Shown: positions 17,277 through 25,652 of the stretch, piece by piece | Layout: every line of letters starts with the position of its first letter | Numbering within the stretch: the stretch's first letter is position 1 | Origin: Candidatus Gastranaerophilales bacterium | GTDB taxonomy: Bacteria; Cyanobacteriota; Vampirovibrionia; Gastranaerophilales; Gastranaerophilaceae | Reading direction: 5' to 3' | NCBI GenBank assembly: GCA_944326555.1 | Contig: CALVEK010000006.1 | Coordinates: 1-64,000 of the forward strand | DNA length: 64,000 nucleotides | Program-made: the position numbers and the translations under genes | Notes under the pieces: generated by a model | What the model saw: the letters and a program-made list of their open reading frames with translations, nothing else | What the model was told of the DNA's origin: nothing | The model's database searches: none

Positions 17277-18524
17277 TTATTCTTCATCTGATGATGCTTT
17301 TTCTTTTTTGATTGTTGCAGATTCAGCTTCTTTTATTGCTCTAACCATATCGGCAAACATATTTTTCAAAGCTGATTTTTTACTATCATAGTTATCATCA
17401 TTGATTGCTTCAAATTCTTTATTGAATTTATCAAGTGCTGCTTGCAATTTGCCATCCTCATCACCATATTTTTCTATGTGGTTTTGAGCTCTTTCAGCCA
17501 GTTTATCGTGAATAGCTGTGAATGTAGAAGCACTACCTGTAACTCCATACCAAGTATTTGTCCAATCATCAAAGTCGTTGTATATAGAATCGATTAATGT
17601 TTCACCTTCGTTTATACCGTATTTTCTGTTATATTCATCGTAAACTTCAACAATATTATCAGCATTAATTGCGTTTGTAGCATTGTCAAGATGAGTATAG
17701 TCTGTACCCCAGCCAAATAATGCATCTTTGTATTCTGTTGCAATATTAGTTACTTCGCTCTTATAAGAAGGATCATTTTTCTTGTAATTTGCAACATCTG
17801 TCATCGGTGTTTCTTTAGTTTCTTTCTTTTCTTCTTTCTTTTCAGATTTACCACCGGGATTTAGAGCAATTTCTTTTAATATTGCAAAATCTTCAGAAGA
17901 TAATGTTCCTGTTTTTGCATATTTGCCTGCTATATCCCATATAGTTTCGTAATTTTCTTTGCTTAATTCAGCATTCTTAGGATCTTTTCTGTAATCATCA
18001 CAAAGTTGGATTAATCTGCGAAGAATTGTTGTTTTTACTTCGTTTCCATCTTTGTCTTTAATTGTGATGTACTGATTTACTCTATCGCTTACAGCATCAC
18101 CTTGGCCCATTTTTTCAAGAGTAGAGATAATCTTGTCTTCGCTTAGTTTTGAGCTGCCATCTACTCTATTACTAGAACCAAACGGATTATTAATATTGAA
18201 TGGCAAATTTGCAGAGTTATTTGCAGATAAAGCCATCATCATTTTTTGCCACTGTGCAGCTATTTGAGCATTGAACTGCTGCAATAGAGGTATTGATTGT
18301 TGTGCAAGAAGAGTTGAGTTCAACAACATTGCGTCGGCATTATTACCAAAACTCCAAAGTTGATAATCATTATATGCACCAGCCGCATCATTTGGAGACA
18401 TAATTGAAGGGCTTACATTGCCTGTTGAACCGAACATATCAAAGGCCCAAGTATTTTGACCCAATGTTCTTGGAAATGCGAAAGATAAAGCATTCATCCC
18501 GTTAAAATTCATTCCGTAAACCAT
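17277..18524 (-). CDS. Unknown protein sharing a leader with the 9.1-kb gene
   Basis: A 415-residue protein of no family I recognise. The first 110 residues are Asn/Ser/Phe/Gln rich and hydrophobic in places (MNFNGMNALSFAFP, then QQFNAQIAAQWQKMMMAL). The middle and end are hydrophilic and helical, with a Lys/Glu linker (about 225-240) and a C-terminus ending in acidic residues. There is no signal peptide and no membrane helix of full length. The start at 18524 is backed by AGGGGA; the ATG 4 codons later is less well placed. It has its own sigma70-type promoter and terminator, so it is monocistronic. Its leader shares elements A and B with the coiled-coil gene at 7771-9114. Confidence 0.75.
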   Translation of the reverse strand: MVYGMNFNGMNALSFAFPRTLGQNTWAFDMFGSTGNVSPSIMSPNDAAGAYNDYQLWSFGNNADAMLLNSTLLAQQSIPLLQQFNAQIAAQWQKMMMALSANNSANLPFNINNPFGSSNRVDGSSKLSEDKIISTLEKMGQGDAVSDRVNQYITIKDKDGNEVKTTILRRLIQLCDDYRKDPKNAELSKENYETIWDIAGKYAKTGTLSSEDFAILKEIALNPGGKSEKKEEKKETKETPMTDVANYKKNDPSYKSEVTNIATEYKDALFGWGTDYTHLDNATNAINADNIVEVYDEYNRKYGINEGETLIDSIYNDFDDWTNTWYGVTGSASTFTAIHDKLAERAQNHIEKYGDEDGKLQAALDKFNKEFEAINDDNYDSKKSALKNMFADMVRAIKEAESATIKKEKASSDEE

Positions 18525-18604
18525 AATCGTATCCCCTAATGTCCTTTTTTAATTTCCTCTGGTAAAATTAAGACTTATTTTGTAGTCTTATTGATTCCTC
18601 GTTC

Positions 18605-18643
18605 CTGTATTTATATAAAAAATTTTTCTTTTCAAAAATTGCT
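18605..18643 (-). promoter_or_regulatory. Leader element A, copy 2
   Basis: A 39-base block matching 9143-9183: on the minus strand AGCAATTTTTGA, a short A-rich part, then AAAAATTTTTTATATA and ATACAG. It lies 81-119 bases before the start codon. Directly upstream the leader can fold: an 8-bp arm TTCAATCA/TGATTGAA encloses CATGC-ATTT-GCATG, which is followed by T7 and so resembles a weak terminator or attenuator. Confidence 0.5.
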
Positions 18644-18683
18644 TTTTCAATCAAAAAAACATGCAAATGCATGCCATGATTGA

Positions 18684-18712
18684 ATTATAGCCTTGCTTCA
18701 CAAGGTTTACAA
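18684..18712 (-). promoter_or_regulatory. Sigma70-type promoter with element B
   Basis: Minus strand: -35 TTGTAA (18712-18707), a 17-base spacer and a perfect -10 TATAAT (18689-18684). The spacer contains the inverted repeat CCTTG-TGAAG-CAAGG, which has a structurally matching counterpart at 9221-9238. The -35 is part of GTTTTGTAAACC, found identically at 9255-9244. The predicted transcript has a leader of about 150 bases. Confidence 0.7.
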
Positions 18713-18740
18713 AACTTAACATATTATGCAATTCATATAC

Positions 18741-18777
18741 AAAAAAGGAAGCTAATTAAGAAATTAACTTCCTTTTT
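18741..18777 (-). terminator. Terminator of the hydrogenase operon
   Basis: A 10-bp outer stem AAAAAGGAAG/CTTCCTTTTT with an inner 5-bp TAATT/AATTA pairing. On the minus strand it ends in a run of six T. It lies about 20 bases past the hydA stop. Confidence 0.85.
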
Positions 18778-18798
18778 GGCAATTGTTTATCGTTAATT

Positions 18799-20583
18799 TT
18801 ATTGTTTTACAACATCCTTATAAGAGCCTTTAAATTTATCTTGATAAGCTGTATGTAAAAGCTCATGAGCTTTATGTGAACCGGGAGCTTCCAAATACTC
18901 TTTGTAGAGTTTTTTAATATCAGGGTTGTCATTTGAACGTCTGTATTGAAGTTCTGTATCCTCTTTGTAAAGTCCTGCTGCTCTTTTTTCTTTTATTTTA
19001 GAGTCATCACAGCTTCTTGGTTGACCACCGCCATTGATACATCCTCCGGGGCAAGCCATTACCTCCAACATATGAAAGTCAGCAGTACCATTTTTAATTT
19101 CTTGGATAGATTTTTCTGCTTCTTTCAAAGTTGAAACAACTCTTACTTTTACTTTTGAACCTTTTATATCGAGTTCCACATCTTTGCATCTGTGTCCTTT
19201 ATCAACACCTCTCATACCTTTAATATCAAGATCAGATAAAGGTTCACCCGTTACAAATTCGTAAGCTGTTCTAACAGCTGCTTCTGCAACACCGCCTGAA
19301 GCTCCAAATATTGTACCTGCTCCGGTATATTCCGCAAACGGAGAATCTCCATCACAAGGTGTTAGAGAGTTGAAATCTATACCTGCAGATTTAATCATTT
19401 TTGCAAGTTCTTGTGTCGTAAGAACAATATCTGTATCAAATCTGCCATCTTTCCTCAACTGAGCTCTTTTTGCCTCAACTTTTTTAGCAGTACAAGGCAT
19501 TATAGAAACTATATAAAGATTTTCTTTGGTAAATCCTTCGAAATATTGAGGTACAAGCTCTCTAAGTACCGAAGAGAGCATTCCTTGTGGAGATTTACAG
19601 CTTGAAAGGTGATTCAACATATCAGGATGTTGTGTTTCAAGATATCTTACCCAAGCAGGACAGCAAGAAGTAAACAACGGCAAGTTTTCACCCTTGCTAA
19701 CTCTTTCAACAAACTCATGTGCTTCTTCCATAATTGTAAGGTCAGCAGAGAAATTAGTATCAAATACAAGATCAAAACCAATTTCTTTCAATGCTGCGTT
19801 GATTAGTTTGATACTGTTTTCACCGGGTTCAAGTCCGAATTCTTCACCAATCGCAACTCTCACTGACGGTGCAATTTGTGCAACAACTTTTTTGTTTGTA
19901 TCAGTAATTAAATCCCAAGCAGCATTAACTTCATTCTTAATGGTCAATGCACCTGTAGGACAAACAGCCTGACATTGACCGCAGAAAACGCAATCAACGC
20001 TGGCAAGAGGTTTACCTGCAATAGGTTGAACTAATGTTTTAGACCCTCTGTTAGCAAAGCCCAAAACAGCATGTCCTTGAAATTCCTGACAAGCTCTAAC
20101 ACAAGCACCGCAGAGAATACATTTATTTGGATCTCTTACAATTGACGGATTTGAATCATCAATTGGCAGAAAATCTTTTTCTTTTTTCTGAACATATTTA
20201 GAAACATCTTTTATGCCATATTCTTCCGCATACTGTTGCAACTCACATTTTCCTGATTTGTCGCATGTTGTACATTCTCTATCGTGGTTTGCCAATAAAA
20301 GCTCCAAAACAGTTTTTCTAATACGTCTTGTTCTTTCTGTATTTGTTTTAACAACAATACCTGCTTCAGGCGGCATTGTACAAGATGAATTAATCAACTT
20401 TCTACCGTTTGGGTATTCAACCTCAACAACACACATTCTGCATGCACCGTATTGAGTTAAATCAGGTCTGTAACAAAATGTCGGAACATGGAAACCAGCT
20501 TTTCTAATTACCTCCAAAAGGTTTGGCTCATCGCTGAACTCAACAACCTTTCCGTTTACTGTAAGTGTTTTTATATCGCTCAT
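18799..20583 (-). CDS. hydA: [FeFe] hydrogenase catalytic subunit (HydA/HndD type)
   Basis: A 594-residue group A hydrogenase. Clusters in order are a plant-type [2Fe-2S] (Cys37, 48, 51, 68), a His-ligated [4Fe-4S] (His100, Cys104, 107, 113), two ferredoxin [4Fe-4S] (Cys155/158/161/165 and 198/201/204/208), then the H-cluster domain with TSCCPAW (305-311), MPCTAKK (362-368) and MACPGGCINGGGQP further on. All three H-cluster motifs are intact, so H2 formation is expected. With hydB and hydC it makes an NAD(H)- and ferredoxin-linked, electron-bifurcating-type trimer in the cytoplasm. It is the last gene of the operon. Maturation genes hydEFG are not in the window. Confidence 0.96.
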   Translation of the reverse strand: MSDIKTLTVNGKVVEFSDEPNLLEVIRKAGFHVPTFCYRPDLTQYGACRMCVVEVEYPNGRKLINSSCTMPPEAGIVVKTNTERTRRIRKTVLELLLANHDRECTTCDKSGKCELQQYAEEYGIKDVSKYVQKKEKDFLPIDDSNPSIVRDPNKCILCGACVRACQEFQGHAVLGFANRGSKTLVQPIAGKPLASVDCVFCGQCQAVCPTGALTIKNEVNAAWDLITDTNKKVVAQIAPSVRVAIGEEFGLEPGENSIKLINAALKEIGFDLVFDTNFSADLTIMEEAHEFVERVSKGENLPLFTSCCPAWVRYLETQHPDMLNHLSSCKSPQGMLSSVLRELVPQYFEGFTKENLYIVSIMPCTAKKVEAKRAQLRKDGRFDTDIVLTTQELAKMIKSAGIDFNSLTPCDGDSPFAEYTGAGTIFGASGGVAEAAVRTAYEFVTGEPLSDLDIKGMRGVDKGHRCKDVELDIKGSKVKVRVVSTLKEAEKSIQEIKNGTADFHMLEVMACPGGCINGGGQPRSCDDSKIKEKRAAGLYKEDTELQYRRSNDNPDIKKLYKEYLEAPGSHKAHELLHTAYQDKFKGSYKDVVKQ

Positions 20584-20615
20584 TATAATTACCTTTCGTT
20601 ATGATAGTTCGTCTC

Positions 20616-22472
20616 TTAGTTTTGTTTAATAGCCTTGAATGGACAAGCATTGAAACAAGCACCACACTTGATACATTTTGATTGGTCAATGTGGTGAGGA
20701 TTTCTTACTGTACCCTCAATAGCACCTACAGGACACGTTCTTGCACATTTTGTACAACCTTTACAAAGCTCAGCATCAATAGTAATAACTTTCATAGCTT
20801 CGCAAACACCCGCAGGGCATCTCTTGTCTTTAATGTGAGCGATATACTCATCTTTAAAATATTTTAGAGTCGAAAGAACCGGATTAGGAGCAGTTTTACC
20901 CAAACCGCACAAAGAACCGTCTTTAACAGCAGTTGCAAGCTCCTCAAGCGTCTCAATATCTTTCATCTCGCCCTTGCCCTTAACGATTCTCTCAAGAATC
21001 TTAAGCATATTTTTAGTACCCTCACGACAAGGAACACATTTTCCGCAGGATTCATTTTGAGTAAAGTTCATAAAGAACCTTGCAACTTCAACGATACAAG
21101 TGTCTTCGTTCATAACAACAAGACCGCCGGAACCAACCATTGCACCTGCTGCAATCAGGTTGTCATAATCCATAGGCAAGTCAAGATGTTCTTCTGTCAA
21201 ACATCCGCCTGACGGTCCACCGATTTGTACAGCCTTGAATTTTTTACCGCCTCTGATACCGCCGCCGATATCAAAAACAATCTCTCTCAATGTTGTTCCC
21301 ATAGGAACCTCAATAAGGCCTGTATTGTTAACTTCGCCTGTGAGAGCAAAAGTTTTTGTACCTTTAGATTTTTCCGTACCCATTGAGCTGAACCAATCAG
21401 CACCTTTTAAAATTATTGTAGAAACGTTAGCAAGAGTTTCTACGTTGTTTATCAATGTAGGACGGCCGAAAAGTCCTTTATTTGCGGGAAATGGCGGTTT
21501 AGGTCTTGGCATTCCTCTTTCACCCTCAATAGAAGCAATAAGAGCTGTTTCCTCACCGCAAACAAATGCCCCTGCACCCTCTTTGATATGAATTTCAAAG
21601 TTAAAGTCAGAACCCATTATGTTTTTGCCAAGATAACCTCTTTTTTCTGCTTCTGCAATAGCCACTCTTAAGCGGTGAATAGCCAAAGGATATTCTGCTC
21701 TAACGTAGATATATGCTTCATCAGCACCTATTGCATAACCCGCAATAGCCATACCCTCAAGCAATTTATGAGGATCCCCCTCCATAACACTTCTATCCAT
21801 AAAAGCACCTGGGTCGCCCTCATCTCCGTTACAAACAACGTAGCTTTTGCCACCTCTGTTTGCAGCAGTAAATTTCCATTTTAGACCTGTTGGGAAGCCT
21901 CCGCCTCCACGTCCTCTTAAACCTGATTTTGTAATTTCTTCTATTACAGCATCGGGATTTCCCTGCTCCAAAACTTTATGCAATGCTTCATAAGCACCTG
22001 TTGCTAATGCTTCATCAAGAGATTCGGCATTAATTTCTCCACAATTAGCCAATGTTGTTCTTGTTTGTTTTGCATAGAAATTTATATCTTCATTTTTGAA
22101 AACGTGTTCATTGGTCTTGGGATCAACATAAAGAAGTCTTTCAACGGGTTTACCTTCTTTTATATGGCTTTCAACAATTTCTTCAACATCTTCAGGCTTA
22201 ACCCTTACATAAGTAATATCCAAATCAGGAATAACAACCAAAACTCCTTGTTCACAGAAACCATGGCAACCTGTCGGAACAATTGTAACTTTATCCTGAT
22301 GAGTCATAGGTCTTACATTAGCGCCAAGCTCTTTAAATTTTTCAATAACTTTCAAAGAACCGTTTGCAACACAGCCTGTACCTGCACATACAAGCACTCT
22401 TAAGCCCTGTGCTTTAATCTGTTCTTTAACTTTTTCTTGCTCTTTTTTTATATCAATCAATGTTGTTGTCAT
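20616..22472 (-). CDS. hydB: Hydrogenase NADH/FMN subunit (HydB/HndC, NuoF-like)
   Basis: A 618-residue flavoprotein. It has an N-terminal thioredoxin-like [2Fe-2S] domain (Cys29, 34, 69, 73), then the NuoF core with the glycine-rich GRGGGGFPTGLKW and the FMN/NADH segment CNGDEGDPGAFMDR, a SLBB domain, the [4Fe-4S] motif CGKCVPCREG, and two C-terminal ferredoxin clusters (CKGCTKCARTCPVG and CIKCGACFNACPFKA). This long form is characteristic of bifurcating hydrogenases and not of complex I. It takes electrons from NADH and ferredoxin to HydA. Its ATG follows the hydC stop codon directly (TAG-ATG). Confidence 0.95.
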   Translation of the reverse strand: MTTTLIDIKKEQEKVKEQIKAQGLRVLVCAGTGCVANGSLKVIEKFKELGANVRPMTHQDKVTIVPTGCHGFCEQGVLVVIPDLDITYVRVKPEDVEEIVESHIKEGKPVERLLYVDPKTNEHVFKNEDINFYAKQTRTTLANCGEINAESLDEALATGAYEALHKVLEQGNPDAVIEEITKSGLRGRGGGGFPTGLKWKFTAANRGGKSYVVCNGDEGDPGAFMDRSVMEGDPHKLLEGMAIAGYAIGADEAYIYVRAEYPLAIHRLRVAIAEAEKRGYLGKNIMGSDFNFEIHIKEGAGAFVCGEETALIASIEGERGMPRPKPPFPANKGLFGRPTLINNVETLANVSTIILKGADWFSSMGTEKSKGTKTFALTGEVNNTGLIEVPMGTTLREIVFDIGGGIRGGKKFKAVQIGGPSGGCLTEEHLDLPMDYDNLIAAGAMVGSGGLVVMNEDTCIVEVARFFMNFTQNESCGKCVPCREGTKNMLKILERIVKGKGEMKDIETLEELATAVKDGSLCGLGKTAPNPVLSTLKYFKDEYIAHIKDKRCPAGVCEAMKVITIDAELCKGCTKCARTCPVGAIEGTVRNPHHIDQSKCIKCGACFNACPFKAIKQN

Positions 22473-22976
22473 CTATTTGCCCTCTTTTTCTTCATTCATA
22501 ATAGTTTCAATAACTATCTTTATCGCATCTGCAGTCATTTGCGGATAGACTTTTCCGTTAACAACAACAACAGGAGCCAGCCCGCATGCACCAAGACAGC
22601 TTACTGTTTCTAAAGAGAATAAACCATCTTCGGTTGTAAATTTACCATCACTTAAATTTAGAGATTGTTTTATAGCGTTTAATACAGGCATTGAACCTCT
22701 AACGTGGCAAGCAGTACCATCACATACCTTGATTTCATATTTTCCTTTAGGCTGCAAGCTAAATTGCGCATAAAACGTCGCAACACCATAAACAGTAGCA
22801 GGGGACAAACCTTCTATCTTAGTTCCGATATATGTCATAATATCAAGCGGCAAATAGCGAAACTCTTCTTGTACTTTTTGCAAAATTGCAATCAAATTAG
22901 ATTTTTTGTAGTCAAAAGACGAAAGTATTTCATCTACTTTCGCGTAGTCAATCCCGACTTGAGTCTGTGGGCTCAT
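22473..22976 (-). CDS. hydC: Hydrogenase small subunit (HydC/HndA, NuoE-like)
   Basis: A thioredoxin-fold [2Fe-2S] protein of 167 residues. The ligands are in CDGTACHVRGS and CLGACGLAP. Start placed at 22976 because AAGGAG lies 6 bases before it; the ATG 7 codons upstream has no such site. It is the first gene of the hydCBA operon, preceded by a promoter and a Rex-like palindrome. It passes electrons within the trimeric hydrogenase. Complex I NuoE is the close relative, but no complex I hydrophilic genes are nearby. Confidence 0.94.
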   Translation of the reverse strand: MSPQTQVGIDYAKVDEILSSFDYKKSNLIAILQKVQEEFRYLPLDIMTYIGTKIEGLSPATVYGVATFYAQFSLQPKGKYEIKVCDGTACHVRGSMPVLNAIKQSLNLSDGKFTTEDGLFSLETVSCLGACGLAPVVVVNGKVYPQMTADAIKIVIETIMNEEKEGK

Positions 22977-23012
22977 TAATTTCTCCTTTATACACATTGT
23001 CTTAGACCAATA

Positions 23013-23030
23013 TCGTGATAATTATCACAA
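23013..23030. promoter_or_regulatory. Rex-like operator of the hydrogenase operon
   Basis: TCGTGA-TAATTA-TCACAA differs at one base from the Rex consensus TTGTGA-N6-TCACAA, and its core GTGATAATTATCAC is a perfect 14-base palindrome. It lies just downstream of the -10 and 37 bases before hydC, where a bound repressor would block transcription. A CRP/FNR-family protein could also bind such a sequence, but an activator site would not normally lie downstream of the -10. Confidence 0.6.
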
Positions 23031-23041
23031 TTACCAGTAAT

Positions 23042-23070
23042 ATAGTACAAAAAAATCACTAAATTTTCAA
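23042..23070 (-). promoter_or_regulatory. Promoter of hydCBA
   Basis: Minus strand: -35 TTGAAA (23070-23065), 17-base spacer, -10 TACTAT (23047-23042). Each hexamer has two mismatches or fewer. It ends 12 bases before the Rex-like palindrome. Confidence 0.5.
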
Positions 23071-23109
23071 GAGAAAAATTGAAAAATAGACCTTATGGAC
23101 TGCTTTTAA

Positions 23110-23934
23110 CTATACGATACTCTGTCTCATTCTATCAGAACGTGTCGAAGTAAGGATATTTTTCAGCTTCATAATGGCTTGAGCATGCAACTGGCAAACT
23201 CTGGATTCTGATACATTAATAGTTTCGCCAATTTCCTTGAGAGTCATGTTTTCGTGATAATAAAGAACCATTATCATTCTTTCACGTTCCGGCAATCTTT
23301 TTAAAGCAATTTGCAGTTCTTTTTTTACATCCTTATCAACAAGCTGTTCGAGAGGATTTTTGGAGTGTTCATCTTGGATTGTATCAATTATCTCAACACT
23401 TTCTTCGGAAGTTCCTTTTTTATCATAAAGAGAACCGACTTGCATTTCGTCAGCCAACAGGCTCTCTACTTTTTCCTTTTCCATATTCATTGCATTAGCA
23501 ATTTCTGTTGTTGTAGCAGCTCTTCCCAATGCTTGTTTTAGTTGTTCTGCAACCTGTTTTATTTCTTTAATCTTCTTTCTTGTAGAACGAGGAACCCAAT
23601 CTTGAGAACGAATTTTATCTATAATTGTTCCTCTTATACGCATAAGAGCATAAGTTTCAAATCTTGCACCCTTATCAGGAGTATATTTTTCTATAGCATC
23701 AATAAGTCCTTCAACGCCATAGCTTGTTATATCTTCAATAGAAAAAGTTTGCGGGAGATTCATCTTAACACGACCGATAACATATCTGGTTAAATAAATG
23801 TATTGGACAATGAGCTTATCTCTTAGAGATTTATTGGTTTTATCAGCAAGATAAGCCAACCAGAGCTCTTCCAACTCTGCATCGGAAATCCTTTTTATTT
23901 TGTTATAAGAACTGTATTCTAATTCTTCACTCAT
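23110..23934 (-). CDS. RNA polymerase sigma factor, FliA/WhiG family
   Basis: A 274-residue sigma factor. Region 2 contains SYGVEGLIDAIEKY and the DNA-melting helix with FETYALMRIRGTIID followed by RSQDWVPRS, which is the FliA/WhiG signature. Region 3 is at about 120-180 and region 4, with LKEIGETINVSESRVCQLHAQA, is near the C-terminus. Family members read flagellar/chemotaxis or developmental genes. No flagellar gene is in the window and no FlgM partner is adjacent, so the regulon is unknown. It has a -10 TATAAT about 105 bases upstream and a strong palindrome beyond that. Confidence 0.9.
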   Translation of the reverse strand: MSEELEYSSYNKIKRISDAELEELWLAYLADKTNKSLRDKLIVQYIYLTRYVIGRVKMNLPQTFSIEDITSYGVEGLIDAIEKYTPDKGARFETYALMRIRGTIIDKIRSQDWVPRSTRKKIKEIKQVAEQLKQALGRAATTTEIANAMNMEKEKVESLLADEMQVGSLYDKKGTSEESVEIIDTIQDEHSKNPLEQLVDKDVKKELQIALKRLPERERMIMVLYYHENMTLKEIGETINVSESRVCQLHAQAIMKLKNILTSTRSDRMRQSIV

Positions 23935-24037
23935 CTCTGTCCGTTATCCAACGATTTCCCCTAAAACCTGTTCATACAAGCTGCTCTCTCCCCTGATATA
24001 TGCAAACCGGTACGAAACACAAATGTGTGATGGTAGT

Positions 24038-24095
24038 ATTATATACTCTATTCTACAATTTAAGTGTATTTTCAAATCATGCATATGTATGATTT
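24038..24095 (-). promoter_or_regulatory. Putative promoter and operator of the sigma factor gene
   Basis: A -10 TATAAT is present at 24043-24038 (minus) with no good -35. Thirty bases further upstream is AAATCATGCATATGTATGATTT (24074-24095), a 22-base palindrome with a single mismatched pair. The palindrome is followed by no T run, so it looks like a protein binding site and not a terminator of radA, which ends at 24144. Confidence 0.4.
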
Positions 24096-24143
24096 TGACT
24101 AAATATAGAACACTTTTAGAAATTACCCCAAAAAACGAAAGAA

Positions 24144-25526
24144 TTATTTTCCTACACAAGCAGTTATAGCATCCATTAATCTTGCCACTTGTATTACTTT
24201 TATATTTTTAAAACTTTGTACATCAATTTTATTTGATGCAGGAACAATCATCTTTTTAAAACCGAGTTTTTCTGCCTCTTTAATTCTTTTTTCAAGATTA
24301 TTAATGGCTCTCACTTCACCCGAAAGACCAATTTCACCAACAATAACCGTGTCAGGGCTGACACATACATCTCTTGCACAAGTTGCAACAGCAAGAGCTA
24401 CACCCAAATCCGCAGCAGGTTCGTCAACATCAATGCCGCCAATTACATTTACATATACATCTTGCTTGCTCAAATTCAGCCCTATTCTCTTTTCCAAAAC
24501 AGCTAAAATTTGCAAAAGCCTGTTATAATCTATACCATTAGAAACTCTTCTCGGTGCAGGATAAGAAGTTGTTCCGACAAGAGATTGTATTTCAAGAAGA
24601 AGAGGCCTTGTACCCTCATTCGTAGCAATAATAACACTTCCCGGGGTATTACTACTTGTTCTTTCATTTAAAAACAGCTCACTTGGGTTTGATATCTCGT
24701 GTAACCCGTCATCACACATATTAAAAACCCCGACTTCATTTGTCGTACCAAAACGATTTTTCATACATCTTAAAAGCCTGTACGACTTATACCTGTCTCC
24801 CTCAAAATAAATAACGGTATCAACCATGTGCTCCAAGACTTTTGGACCGGCAATATTTCCCTCTTTTGTAACATGTCCTATGACAACAACTGTAATATTC
24901 TTGTTTTTTGCTATATCCATAAGAATATTTGTGCATTCTCTAATCTGAGAAACACTTCCTGGGGAACTTGTTACAGTATCTGAATATATCGCCTGTATAC
25001 TGTCAATTATAAGAACTTGCGGCTTAATTTCATCTATTTGATTTTTTATTGCTTCAAAATTTGTTTGAGAATAGATATATAAAGTATCAGATTCAACCCC
25101 TAGCCTTTTGGCCCTTAGCTTAACCTGAGAGGCAGATTCTTCTGCAGAAACATAAAGGGCCTTTCTGTCATTTTTACAGATATATTTTCCTGTTTGCAAA
25201 AGTATAGTAGACTTACCAATTCCTGGGTCGCCAGCAAGCAAAACAATTGAACCCTCAACAAGTCCGCCACCTAGCACTCTATCAAATTCTTCTATCCCTG
25301 TAGAAAACCTAATTGTGTTATCTATCACTATTTCATTGATAAGACAAGGCTTTGTATCGTTCATTACACCTTTTAAAACCGCATCCTTACGAACAGAAGA
25401 TGTTTGAATAACAGCAACCTCTTCAACAAATGAACTCCAACTGTTACACTCAGGACATTTACCCAAGTATTTTGGAGTCTCATATCCGCAGTTTTGACAA
25501 ACCCATTTTGTTTTTACTTTCGACAT
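24144..25526 (-). CDS. radA: DNA repair protein RadA
   Basis: A 460-residue RadA of normal length. It has an N-terminal zinc finger (Cys10, 13, 24, 27), a RecA-like ATPase with Walker A GDPGIGKST (about 97) and the RadA-specific KNRFG motif (about 256), and a C-terminal Lon-protease-like domain (GGIDVDEPAADLGVALAV and onward). It drives branch migration in recombination. The start is clear, and the gene seems monocistronic. It faces away from the unknown gene pair at 25.6 kb. Confidence 0.96.
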   Translation of the reverse strand: MSKVKTKWVCQNCGYETPKYLGKCPECNSWSSFVEEVAVIQTSSVRKDAVLKGVMNDTKPCLINEIVIDNTIRFSTGIEEFDRVLGGGLVEGSIVLLAGDPGIGKSTILLQTGKYICKNDRKALYVSAEESASQVKLRAKRLGVESDTLYIYSQTNFEAIKNQIDEIKPQVLIIDSIQAIYSDTVTSSPGSVSQIRECTNILMDIAKNKNITVVVIGHVTKEGNIAGPKVLEHMVDTVIYFEGDRYKSYRLLRCMKNRFGTTNEVGVFNMCDDGLHEISNPSELFLNERTSSNTPGSVIIATNEGTRPLLLEIQSLVGTTSYPAPRRVSNGIDYNRLLQILAVLEKRIGLNLSKQDVYVNVIGGIDVDEPAADLGVALAVATCARDVCVSPDTVIVGEIGLSGEVRAINNLEKRIKEAEKLGFKKMIVPASNKIDVQSFKNIKVIQVARLMDAITACVGK

Positions 25527-25652
25527 TTTACTATTATACTCAAAATTTGTTGCTAAATTTGTAACAAAAATTTAAAAATTAAAAAAAATTTGTATATTTT
25601 TTTACTACAAAAGTGGTACATTATTGTTAGTGTAACATGGAATTTTGAAAAA

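Noticed and set aside
18799-22976. Complex I nuoEFG genes
   Set aside because: The H-cluster motifs in the large subunit and the extra domains of the NuoF-like protein identify a trimeric [FeFe] hydrogenase.
23944-24159. 71-codon minus-strand frame between radA and the sigma gene
   Set aside because: It overlaps the end of radA and contains the sigma gene promoter and palindrome; no ribosome site.
25590-25652. Upstream ATG extension of the unknown gene at 25653
   Set aside because: The 21 extra residues come from AT-rich promoter-like DNA and would hide the N-terminal segment shared with the next gene.
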